Source: Cytobacillus eiseniae
GTDB taxonomy: Bacteria > Bacillota > Bacilli > Bacillales > Cytobacillaceae
Assembly: GCF_017874625.1 (NCBI RefSeq)
Contig: NZ_JAGIKZ010000008.1
Coordinates: forward strand, 62,001 to 126,000
Direction of reading: 5' to 3'
DNA length: 64,000 nucleotides
Shown: in pieces, positions 9,236 to 15,649 of the stretch
Layout of the letters: every line of letters starts with the position of its first letter
Numbering within the stretch: the first letter of the stretch is position 1
The notes under the pieces: model-generated
Database searches by the model: none
The model's input: the letters and a program-made list of their open reading frames with translations, nothing else
What the model was told of the DNA's origin: nothing
Program-made: the position numbers and the translations under genes

Positions 9236-9264
9236 ATATGCACGAATTTGAACCTAGTGCATAT
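9236..9264. repeat. Inverted repeat in the mntA leader
   Basis: ATATGCAC-N13-GTGCATAT, perfect 8-base arms, lies between the predicted mntA promoter and the start codon. It could be a hairpin in the leader RNA or a second protein-binding site. Confidence 0.5.
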
Positions 9265-9285
9265 ATTTTTAACCTAATCATATAT

Positions 9286-9323
9286 TTTATATTAAACCAC
9301 AAAAGTTTACCAAGGGCAACTTT
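9286..9323 (-). promoter_or_regulatory. mntA promoter with MntR operator
   Basis: On the minus strand TTGGTA (9308-9313) and TATAAA (9286-9291) are separated by 16 bases. The -35 is covered by AAAGTTGCCCTTGGTAAACTTT read on the minus strand (9302-9323), an imperfect palindrome matching the B. subtilis MntR box AGTTTGCCTTAAGGAAACT in layout. This placement would block RNA polymerase when MntR binds Mn. Confidence 0.7.
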
Positions 9324-9332
9324 TTCTTATAA

Positions 9333-9362
9333 AAAAAAACAACCAGCAGATGCCGGCTATCT
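9333..9362 (-). terminator. Terminator of the 95-residue hypothetical gene
   Basis: Minus-strand stem CCGGC-ATCT-GCTGG, extended by two pairs, followed by a run of nine T. It separates this gene from mntA downstream on the same strand. Confidence 0.7.
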
Positions 9363-9369
9363 TTTTTAG

Positions 9370-9657
9370 TTATTTCTTATACTTTACTATTGTTAACTTA
9401 TTCTGAATGTACCAATTCTGTTCGTCAACGATTGCCGTTACAGTTAAAATTAATGAAGGAACCTTTTCAACGTGAAATACAATCATACCTAAAAATTCAT
9501 TCATAATAATAAAGGATTCTCCGTGTGAATAGAATGGAAGTTCTGAATCTAGTTGAAGAATTGTACTAACAATAGCTTGTTTGATTTCAGCTTCAACTTC
9601 GATGTGAGGAGAGAATCTCAAGATCCACTCCTCACTTCCAATTACGAATCGGTACAT
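9370..9657 (-). CDS. Hypothetical protein, 95 residues
   Basis: I do not recognise this protein. It is soluble, with alternating hydrophobic residues suggesting a mixed alpha/beta fold: an amphipathic helix at about residues 20-38 (EVEAEIKQAIVSTILQL) followed by strands. There is no cysteine or obvious catalytic motif. A good GAGGTG ribosome binding site and its own terminator support it as a real monocistronic gene. It lies between the mnt operon and the divergent cold-shock gene. Confidence 0.7.
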   Translation of the reverse strand: MYRFVIGSEEWILRFSPHIEVEAEIKQAIVSTILQLDSELPFYSHGESFIIMNEFLGMIVFHVEKVPSLILTVTAIVDEQNWYIQNKLTIVKYKK

Positions 9658-9810
9658 TTTTTCACCTCTTATAATAAGAGCTTAATTAATAATAGATATG
9701 ATAAAATAGCAAAATTATGAATTCAAAAACAATCAACCTAACAATATCGCATTTCTCATTTGAATTTTTCGAATATTTAATAGTTTTTTATGAAAATCCT
9801 GTGAAACTCC

Positions 9811-9839
9811 TTGACTGATGTTTCGGAATCATGTATATT
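9811..9839 (+). promoter_or_regulatory. Predicted SigA promoter of the cold-shock gene
   Basis: TTGACT (9811-9816), a 17-base spacer and TATATT (9834-9839). The start would be near 9846, giving a 5' leader of about 120 bases, as is usual for cold-shock mRNAs. The remaining DNA back to 9658 is AT-rich with nothing else I can name. Confidence 0.65.
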
Positions 9840-9964
9840 AAAATCATCATTTAACAGAATATATTTCCGCTATTTCTAAAAAATATCTGCTTTATACACT
9901 GTTGATTGATAATATTTATCTAAGACATTTATGATGTCTTGAAAGGCTTAGGAGGAATATTTAC

Positions 9965-10165
9965 ATGCAAAACGGCAAAGTAAAATGGTTCAATAACGAA
10001 AAAGGTTTTGGATTTATCGAAGTTGAAGGCGGAGACGATGTATTCGTACACTTCACAGCTATCACTGGCGAAGGCTTTAAATCATTAGAAGAAGGTCAAG
10101 AAGTTTCTTTCGAAATCGTCGAAGGCAACCGTGGACCACAAGCAGCAAACGTTGTTAAACTATAA
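9965..10165 (+). CDS. cspD: Cold-shock protein (CspD-like)
   Basis: A 66-residue single cold-shock domain with both RNA-binding motifs intact: [13 protein letters not shown] (RNP1) and [10 protein letters not shown] (RNP2). It acts as a nucleic-acid chaperone that keeps mRNA unfolded. AGGAGG lies upstream of the ATG, and a long untranslated leader suggests post-transcriptional cold regulation. In B. subtilis cspD is also close to ypeQ, which supports the cspD name over cspB or cspC, although the paralogs are too alike to separate by sequence alone. Confidence 0.92.
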   Translation: MQNGKVKWFNNEKGFGFIEVEGGDDVFVHFTAITGEGFKSLEEGQEVSFEIVEGNRGPQAANVVKL

Positions 10166-10178
10166 TTTATAAATAATC

Positions 10179-10203
10179 AGGCTGGCACCTTGCCAGCCTT
10201 TAT
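10179..10203 (+). terminator. Terminator of cspD
   Basis: AGGCTGGCA-CCT-TGCCAGCCT followed by TTTATTT. A nine-base perfect stem. Confidence 0.85.
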
Positions 10204-10217
10204 TTAATTTATAGGAC

Positions 10218-10394
10218 TTATGATAACTTACTCCCGATCGCCTTTATTTTCTCTCCAACTGTACATTTCGAAATACAAAATTTATGTGCATACAGACGTC
10301 CCTTTTCCGCCTTATGATGTTTATATAGAAAACATTCCTCGCAATAATGATTCAATAATTCCTCTACTTCATTAAAAATTTGTTTTCTTTCCAT
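10218..10394 (-). CDS. ypeQ: Zinc-finger family protein YpeQ
   Basis: A 58-residue protein beginning M-E-R-K-Q-I-F-N-E-V-E-E-L. It has cysteines in HYCEECFLYK (residues 18, 21) and FCISKCTVGEKI (40, 44), a C-x2-C...C-x3-C layout, and the C-terminal G-E-K-I-K-A-I-G-S-K-L that I associate with B. subtilis YpeQ. It is probably a small zinc-binding protein of unknown role. AAAGGA precedes the ATG at a longish 11-base spacing. The RNase H-like gene follows the same orientation just upstream, as ypeP/ypeQ do in B. subtilis. Confidence 0.8.
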   Translation of the reverse strand: MERKQIFNEVEELLNHYCEECFLYKHHKAEKGRLYAHKFCISKCTVGEKIKAIGSKLS

Positions 10395-10426
10395 TTAAAG
10401 TGACATTCCTTTCGTACAACCAGAGC

Positions 10427-11083
10427 CTAAATGATTTGCATCTTGCTATTAATTATCTTCCCTTCAAGTGCTTGAGTTGCAAGTTTATCCGCTTCTTTAT
10501 TCGCTGTTCTTGGAATAGGTGTAAACCTTGAATGGACATGAAGCTTTTTAAGCTTTTCTTCAATTCTGTCAAGCCAACGGTTCAGATTCTCTTCATAGCA
10601 TGGCCATTCACCTTTCAGTTGCATGAGTACGCCTTGTGCATCCCCCTTAAATTCACAACTCATATTCTGAACATTCATTTCCTCAAGTAATAGGACGGTA
10701 AAATACATTGCTGCATATTCCGCTTCGCTATTATTTTCAATTTCATCAAATCGTTCATTTGCACGTATACGAAATTTCTTTTTTCCTTGCTTATAATAAA
10801 TGACCGCCCCTAGACCAGCTTGCGAACTCTCTTTATCGAAACCTCCATCGAAAAATATCGTTAAATCATGCGGTTCCTCTTCAATTTCCTCAAGAAGCTT
10901 TTTCATTTCTTTCAAGTTCCAAGTTGTTCCGCGTTCATCATGAAAAGATAAATCCAGCATCCTGCCGCTTTTCTCAATATCTTCTCCAATAACTAACGCT
11001 TGCTCTCCTTCTAACCAATCCGAAGTAAAAACAACACCAGCTGTTCCTTTATATTTATATTTCCATTCAAGTTTATATTTCAT
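10427..11083 (-). CDS. RNase H-like protein (reverse-transcriptase-like family)
   Basis: A 218-residue protein with an N-terminal extension of about 80 residues and a C-terminal RNase H fold. The four acidic residues of the active site can be assigned: FFDGGFD, NNSEAEYAA, KGDAQGV and NKEADKLA. It could hydrolyse the RNA of RNA:DNA hybrids, but close B. subtilis relatives in this position (YpeP/YpdQ) are not proven enzymes. I start at ATG 11083 with AAAGGTGA upstream. A second, shorter RNase H-like gene is transcribed divergently 100 bases away. Confidence 0.8.
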   Translation of the reverse strand: MKYKLEWKYKYKGTAGVVFTSDWLEGEQALVIGEDIEKSGRMLDLSFHDERGTTWNLKEMKKLLEEIEEEPHDLTIFFDGGFDKESSQAGLGAVIYYKQGKKKFRIRANERFDEIENNSEAEYAAMYFTVLLLEEMNVQNMSCEFKGDAQGVLMQLKGEWPCYEENLNRWLDRIEEKLKKLHVHSRFTPIPRTANKEADKLATQALEGKIINSKMQII

Positions 11084-11183
11084 TTTTTCACCTTTCCAAA
11101 TTTGAGCATTATGATACACTTAATTTTATCTTACCCTGTTCGTCCGTATGTCAAAAATCTTTTTTTCTTTGGAGGAGTCGCTG

Positions 11184-11573
11184 ATGATTGAAGTATATAT
11201 TGATGGTGCAAGTGCCGGCAACCCTGGACCAAGCGGAATCGGTATTTTCATAAAAAAAGACGGAGAAGCAGAGCGTTATTCCATCCCCTTAGGTACTATG
11301 GAAAATCATGAGGCGGAATATTATGCGCTAATCAAAGGGCTAGAAATTTGTATTGAAAAGAATTACCAAGTTGTATCTTTTCGGACAGACTCCCAAGCAG
11401 TCAATCGCGCAATTGAAAAAGAATATGCAAAAAATAAAAAATATGCCCTATTGCTTGAACAAGCTTTACATTTAAGCAAGCAACTTGATCTGTTTTTTCT
11501 AAAATGGATTCCAAGTGACGAAAATAAAACAGCTGACTCATTGGCTAGATCTGCCATACGGTTGAATAAATAA
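11184..11573 (+). CDS. RNase H family protein, short form
   Basis: A 129-residue type 1 RNase H-like protein: YIDGASAGNPGPSG at the N-terminus (Asp7), NHEAEYYALIKGLE (Glu), RTDSQAV (Asp) and TADSLAR (Asp). All four DEDD ligands are present and the protein has little beyond the catalytic core. It lacks the basic hybrid-binding domain of typical eukaryotic RNase H1. ATG at 11184 has GGAGGA seven bases upstream; the earlier in-frame start has none. The EamA gene follows 18 bases later on the same strand. It resembles the 14.7-kDa RNase H-like protein of B. subtilis. Confidence 0.85.
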   Translation: MIEVYIDGASAGNPGPSGIGIFIKKDGEAERYSIPLGTMENHEAEYYALIKGLEICIEKNYQVVSFRTDSQAVNRAIEKEYAKNKKYALLLEQALHLSKQLDLFFLKWIPSDENKTADSLARSAIRLNK

Positions 11574-11591
11574 GGAGTTCCTTTAATAAAT

Positions 11592-12500
11592 ATGAACAAA
11601 TTTGCGAATATAAGCCTTCTTTTCATTGCATTTATTTGGGGAGCAACATTCGTGCTCGTTCAAAATGCGATTGCTTTTTTAGAGCCTCATTCTTTTAACA
11701 GCATTCGCTTCTTTATTGCAGGATTGATTCTTTTCAGCTGGCTCCTTCTTTTTAATAAGCCACAGCTCAAACTAATCAATTGGAAAATGCTCACTGCTGG
11801 TATAATTATTGGTGTGTGGCTCTTTATTGGCTATGCATTTCAAACAATCGGACTTCTTTATACATCATCTTCGAAAGCTGGATTTATAACAGGTCTCAGT
11901 GTTGTATTAGTACCTGTATTATCATTCTTTTTCCTAAAGAACAAACCAACTAAAAATGCGATTGCAGGTGTTTCCATCGCTACACTTGGATTATATTTAT
12001 TAACAATGACTGATACCGTTTCTTTGAATATAGGAGATGGGCTTGTATTTATTTGTGCAATAGGCTTTGCCATGCAGATTCTATTCACTGGAAAATACAG
12101 CAATCAATTTCCAGCACTCACATTAACCGTTATCCAAATTATGACTGTTTCTCTCTTGTCGAGTCTATTTGCCTTTTTTACCGAGGATTGGAAACAAGCA
12201 GTCAATTTAGATGTACTCTTACAAGGCAAAGTACTCCTTGCATTACTGATTACATCTATTTTCGCAACAGCTCTCGCATTTTTTGCCCAAACAAAGTTCC
12301 AGCAATTTATCTCACCAACAAGAGTGGCTCTTATCTTTGCAATGGAACCAGTATTTGCAGCAGGTACCGCTTATCTTTGGGCAAACGAAAGACTTTCATA
12401 CAGTGCACTTTTTGGCTGCATTCTTATTTTTTCAGGAATGATTTTTGCTGATCTGCCTACAAAAAGAAAACAAAAGAAACTTAATAAGAAAATAGCCTAA
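11592..12500 (+). CDS. DMT superfamily (EamA) transporter
   Basis: A 302-residue polytopic protein with about ten membrane spans arranged as two EamA repeats. The first begins LFIAFIWGATFVLVQNAI, the second near residue 150 (DGLVFICAIGFAMQILF). The C-terminal A-L-I-F-A-M-E-P-V-F-A-A segment and the basic tail KRKQKKLNKK are typical. Members export amino acids or metabolites, but the substrate cannot be told from sequence. The nearest ribosome binding site is rather far from the ATG (AAGGAG about 15 bases), and translation may be coupled to the RNase H gene upstream. Confidence 0.88.
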   Translation: MNKFANISLLFIAFIWGATFVLVQNAIAFLEPHSFNSIRFFIAGLILFSWLLLFNKPQLKLINWKMLTAGIIIGVWLFIGYAFQTIGLLYTSSSKAGFITGLSVVLVPVLSFFFLKNKPTKNAIAGVSIATLGLYLLTMTDTVSLNIGDGLVFICAIGFAMQILFTGKYSNQFPALTLTVIQIMTVSLLSSLFAFFTEDWKQAVNLDVLLQGKVLLALLITSIFATALAFFAQTKFQQFISPTRVALIFAMEPVFAAGTAYLWANERLSYSALFGCILIFSGMIFADLPTKRKQKKLNKKIA

Positions 12501-12511
12501 AATTCAAAAAA

Positions 12512-12540
12512 GAAGAAATCGGTGCTTGGCCGATTTCTTC
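12512..12540. terminator. Bidirectional terminator
   Basis: GAAGAAATCGG-N7-CCGATTTCTTC, an 11-bp perfect stem, flanked by A-rich and T-containing sequence between convergent genes. Confidence 0.8.
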
Positions 12541-12542
12541 AA

Positions 12543-12818
12543 CTAAATATACAAAAGTTCTTTTTCTTTAATAAATTGAATGGCTCCCATTCGTGTTGTT
12601 ATTTTGTTGGCGATGAGCATTTCAAGCAATGATACATAGAAACTGCCATCAAAGTTTTTTTGAGCCTTTAAGGTCAATTCAATTGCCGTGTTTGTTAACT
12701 CATCTGAAGCATTCGTATAATTCTTCCCAAAGTAAATAAATCCGATTGCATCTTCCTGAAGCTGAAATCCTTTACTTTGTAAAAAGTGTAAATATTCCTC
12801 CACTGTCTTTTTAGCCAT
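12543..12818 (-). CDS. Small conserved hypothetical (DUF6123-like)
   Basis: A 91-residue protein, acidic to neutral and largely helical, with the phrase VEEYLHFLQSKGFQLQEDAIGFIYFGKNYT at its N-terminus (first half shown: VEEYLHFLQSKGF). It may belong to DUF6123, a small Bacillaceae family of unknown role; this is from memory and unsure. There is no signal or membrane segment. ATG at 12818 is nine bases after AGGGGG; the Met three codons upstream abuts the ribosome binding site. It is probably its own unit. Confidence 0.65.
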   Translation of the reverse strand: MAKKTVEEYLHFLQSKGFQLQEDAIGFIYFGKNYTNASDELTNTAIELTLKAQKNFDGSFYVSLLEMLIANKITTRMGAIQFIKEKELLYI

Positions 12819-12874
12819 ATCATCCATCCCCCTACTGCATAACCCATTTTAAATCTTACAGCAAAATCTGACAA

Positions 12875-13339
12875 TTATCTATCTTTTTTTGTCAAAAAAT
12901 GACCGATTGTCCCAGTAACAACGCCTAGCAATGCTCCCCCAATAACCTCCTGAGGCTGATGTCCAAGCATTTCTTTCAATTTTTTTGGCTTCTCTTCTTC
13001 AAACTCAAGTGATTCGTCTTTTTTCACCTTTTCAATTAAATCTCCCATGCTATTCACTTTCAACGTAAGCTCTCCTGTCTGTCTTCTAATCCCCTGTGCA
13101 TCATACATAACGATAAGTCCATAAACAAGGGAAAGAGCAAAATCAATCGTTGGCAACCCTCTTTTTAAAGCAATAAATGTCGTTAAAGAGGCGACCCCAG
13201 CAGAATGAGAACTTGGCATACCGCCTGTTTGAACAAATAACTCTGGGCGAAATTCCTTTTCCTTAAAGAAATGGATTGGAATCTTTAACCCTTGAGCCAA
13301 TCCAATACTTAATAAAGCAACATAAACACCTTTATTCAT
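12875..13339 (-). CDS. Divergent PAP2 family membrane protein (YuiD-like)
   Basis: A 154-residue DUF212/YuiD-type protein. It has four or so hydrophobic segments and the family motif TGGMPSSHSAGVASL around residue 39, which resembles the phosphatase-type S-G-H active site of PAP2 enzymes, plus V-M-Y-D-A-x-G-I-R-R near residue 78. Possible lipid or isoprenoid phosphatase, but activity is unproven. The charged loop at residues 95-125 is followed by HQPQEVIGGALLGVVTG. AGGTGA lies ahead of the ATG. It is divergent from sspL. Confidence 0.85.
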   Translation of the reverse strand: MNKGVYVALLSIGLAQGLKIPIHFFKEKEFRPELFVQTGGMPSSHSAGVASLTTFIALKRGLPTIDFALSLVYGLIVMYDAQGIRRQTGELTLKVNSMGDLIEKVKKDESLEFEEEKPKKLKEMLGHQPQEVIGGALLGVVTGTIGHFLTKKDR

Positions 13340-13439
13340 ATCTCACTTCACCTCACCTTTAGTGTGAAGAAAATAGAGTGTAATTATTCTTTTCGGTAAT
13401 ACTACAATTGTAGGAAGTAAATATAGGAGGGATCGCATT

Positions 13440-13577
13440 GTGAGTAAACGTAAAAATAGAAATCGGGGTACTAAAGCACCAGGTGTAACTCCACAAGGAT
13501 ATGGCCAGGATGCCGAATTCGCAGAAGAACCAAAGAGCAAATTGGAAAATGCCGCAAAGAAAAAGAATACGAAATAA
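13440..13577 (+). CDS. sspL: Small acid-soluble spore protein L
   Basis: A 45-residue basic protein reading M-S-K-R-K-N-R-N-R-G and containing PGVTPQGYGQ, then KSKLENAAKKKNTK at the C-terminus. This matches the GVTPQG and K-T-E-L-E-E-R-A-K-K-x-N-T-K plan of B. subtilis SspL, a minor spore-core protein made in the forespore. AGGAGG lies eight bases before the GTG start. GGTAATACTA at 13395-13404 looks like a SigG -10 (CATACTA-like), though I see no convincing -35. As in B. subtilis it converges on ypcP, which supports the name. Confidence 0.85.
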   Translation: MSKRKNRNRGTKAPGVTPQGYGQDAEFAEEPKSKLENAAKKKNTK

Positions 13578-13583
13578 AGAAAT

Positions 13584-13611
13584 AGGGCTGTCTCCATTAG
13601 AAACAGCCCTA
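13584..13611. terminator. Terminator between sspL and ypcP
   Basis: AGGGCTGT-N11-ACAGCCCT, an eight-base stem between convergent genes. Confidence 0.75.
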
Positions 13612-13618
13612 CATTCGA

Positions 13619-14509
13619 TTACGCTAATTCTTTCAAATCAAGAAAGCGCTGAAGTCCGCGAAATTCTACCTCAGCAAACTTGTCCATTACCTTTTCATGA
13701 TTGAAATTAAGTATCGCATCATTTAAATTATATTCGATTGGCACATCACATTTGATTTCTGCAAGTTGACGACTAAGGTGGAGCATCTCTAAATCTTGTT
13801 CAATTTTTGTTCTTTGTCCCTTTGTTAACTGATGCAGATTGTCTAGAACCCCTTCAATATGTTCATATTGCTGGAGAAGCTTTAATGCCGTTTTCTCACC
13901 AATTCCCTTAACACCGGGATAGTTATCACTCGTGTCACCCATAAAAGCTTTTAAATCAATCATTTGTCTTGGAAGAATTCCATTTGCTTCAAAGAACGTC
14001 TCTTTCGTATGCACAAGATAATTTCCATATCCTTTTTGCAGCAATGCAACTGAAATTTCATCCTCTATTAGCTGTAAAATATCCTTATCACCAGTTAGTA
14101 TTTTCACATTCGCTTCTTCTTTTGCGCTTTTAGCGATCGTACCAATACAATCATCCGCCTCATAGCCTGCAAGCCCAATATTTGGTACATCAAATGCTTC
14201 AACAACTTCCTTCACAAGATCGAATTGTGGAATGAGTTCAACGGGTGCATCCGGACGATTCGCCTTATACCCATCATACATTTCTGTCCGAAAGGTTTTA
14301 CTGCCCATATCCCAGCAAACAGCTACATGTGTTGGCTTAAAGGAAGATACAGCTGTTAAGAAGTGCTTCACAAAGCCATATACTCCATTTGTAGGAATTC
14401 CTTTTGAATTAATCATAAACTGGCCTGTAACAGCCGTTGCAAAATACGCTCTAAATAATAATGCCATTCCATCTACAAGCATGAATGAAGGTTTGTTTTC
14501 ATTACTCAA
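13619..14509 (-). CDS. ypcP: 5'-3' exonuclease YpcP
   Basis: A FEN-like 5' nuclease homologous to the N-terminal domain of DNA polymerase I; in B. subtilis it shares Okazaki-fragment primer removal with PolA. Landmarks are FMLVDGMALLFRAYF, the acidic cluster GYEADDCIGTIA, LTGDKDILQL and FMGDTSDNYPGVKGIGEKTA (helix-hairpin-helix with metal-binding Asp). Length 296 residues is normal. I choose TTG at 14509 since GGGAGAG lies seven bases upstream; an ATG at 14524 has no ribosome binding site and itself overlaps that GGGAGAG. Confidence 0.9.
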   Translation of the reverse strand: MSNENKPSFMLVDGMALLFRAYFATAVTGQFMINSKGIPTNGVYGFVKHFLTAVSSFKPTHVAVCWDMGSKTFRTEMYDGYKANRPDAPVELIPQFDLVKEVVEAFDVPNIGLAGYEADDCIGTIAKSAKEEANVKILTGDKDILQLIEDEISVALLQKGYGNYLVHTKETFFEANGILPRQMIDLKAFMGDTSDNYPGVKGIGEKTALKLLQQYEHIEGVLDNLHQLTKGQRTKIEQDLEMLHLSRQLAEIKCDVPIEYNLNDAILNFNHEKVMDKFAEVEFRGLQRFLDLKELA

Positions 14510-14585
14510 TTTCTTCTCTCCCATTCAGTTCTATAATATAGCCACTATTATAACATGGGAATCTACTATTTCTTTATGTAATCTT

Positions 14586-15443
14586 TTACAGATTCCGATC
14601 CAAATGATTTTCACCTGTTTCCACTTCGTTCTCATCATATGAGACCCAATCACTGAAGCTTCCTGCATACAGCCTCACATTTTTGAAGCCGGCCTCCTTA
14701 AGTGCAAGATAATTAGGTGTAGCAGTCACACCTGATCCGCAATAAACAATAATTTCATTCTCTTTATCAATGTCAGAGAACCGCTCATATTGCTCTTCTT
14801 TTGATTTAAAGCGTCCATTCCCGAGCCCTTCTGTCCAAATTTTATTAATAGCTCCAGGAATATGTCCTGCTTTTTTATCAATTGGCTCTTCAATCCCTAA
14901 ATAGCGCTTACTCTCTCTAGAATCAATAATCACTGTATTTGGGCTTTTTTCCCGAACTTTCTTTTTCACTTCCTCATAAGAAGCGAGTATAGCTGTATTT
15001 ATTTCTATATCATATATTGTTTCATTAAATACCTGAATCGTCTCTTCAACGGGATAATCCTGTGCTCTCCACTCTTTGTAGCCACCATTTAGAACAAACA
15101 CGTTTTCGTGACCTACATAATTCAAGATCCACCATAAACGAGCAGCAAAGGCACCTTCTCCTCCATCATAAGCAATAACTGTTGTTTCTGGTGAGATTCC
15201 GGCCTTTTGCAAAATAAGCTTAAGTTTATTTACATCTGGCAAAGGATGTCTGCCGCCATGAAGTGTCACAGGTGCGGATAAATCCTTTTCTAAATCAAAA
15301 TACACCGCTCCAGGAATATGATCAGCTAAATATAATTGATACCCTTCATCCGCATTCCCAAGATTATAACGACAATCTGCCAATCGGATATTGTCATCAC
15401 CAATATGCGCTAACAACCATTCTTTTTCAACTACATGATTCAT
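14586..15443 (-). CDS. Rhodanese-type sulfurtransferase
   Basis: A 285-residue tandem rhodanese protein of the SseA type, likely a thiosulfate or 3-mercaptopyruvate sulfurtransferase. The N-terminal domain (about 1-130) is inactive-like with ADHIPGAVYFD. The C-terminal domain has AGHIPGAINK and the catalytic loop CGSGVTAT with the persulfide-carrying Cys near residue 236. The CGSGVTA loop favours mercaptopyruvate-type activity over thiosulfate (CRKGVTA), an inference from loop sequence. The start overlaps the preceding small Cys-rich gene by 17 bases, so the two are probably co-translated. Confidence 0.92.
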   Translation of the reverse strand: MNHVVEKEWLLAHIGDDNIRLADCRYNLGNADEGYQLYLADHIPGAVYFDLEKDLSAPVTLHGGRHPLPDVNKLKLILQKAGISPETTVIAYDGGEGAFAARLWWILNYVGHENVFVLNGGYKEWRAQDYPVEETIQVFNETIYDIEINTAILASYEEVKKKVREKSPNTVIIDSRESKRYLGIEEPIDKKAGHIPGAINKIWTEGLGNGRFKSKEEQYERFSDIDKENEIIVYCGSGVTATPNYLALKEAGFKNVRLYAGSFSDWVSYDENEVETGENHLDRNL

Positions 15444-15630
15444 CTTTTCTCTCCTCTATTCGTTTTGTCATAAGTTTCTTCACATGATCCTTTGGTGTCC
15501 AGCAATTGAACTGATAATTAGGTCTCGTATCAAACCCTAATCGTTGACAACGATACTGCATCCCCTTTTTTGCTTTTTTTGCTTGAAAGTGGATGCAGGT
15601 TGCACATGCATGAAATGAATTAGCTTTCAT
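15427..15630 (-). CDS. Small cysteine-rich protein, putative zinc binder
   Basis: A 67-residue protein with four cysteines in two pairs: ACATCIHF at residues 9 and 12, then YRCQRLGFDTRPNYQFNCW, giving C-x2-C...C-x14-C. This is likely a zinc- or iron-binding fold; I do not know its function. AAAGGTGAG precedes the ATG at 15630. It lies between dynA (19 bases upstream) and the sulfurtransferase (17-base overlap), suggesting a three-gene operon. The many Lys and aromatic residues around the cysteines suggest nucleic-acid or protein contact, but that is speculation. Confidence 0.75.
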   Translation of the reverse strand: MKANSFHACATCIHFQAKKAKKGMQYRCQRLGFDTRPNYQFNCWTPKDHVKKLMTKRIEERKDESCS

Positions 15631-15649
15631 TCGCTCACCTTTTATCTTT

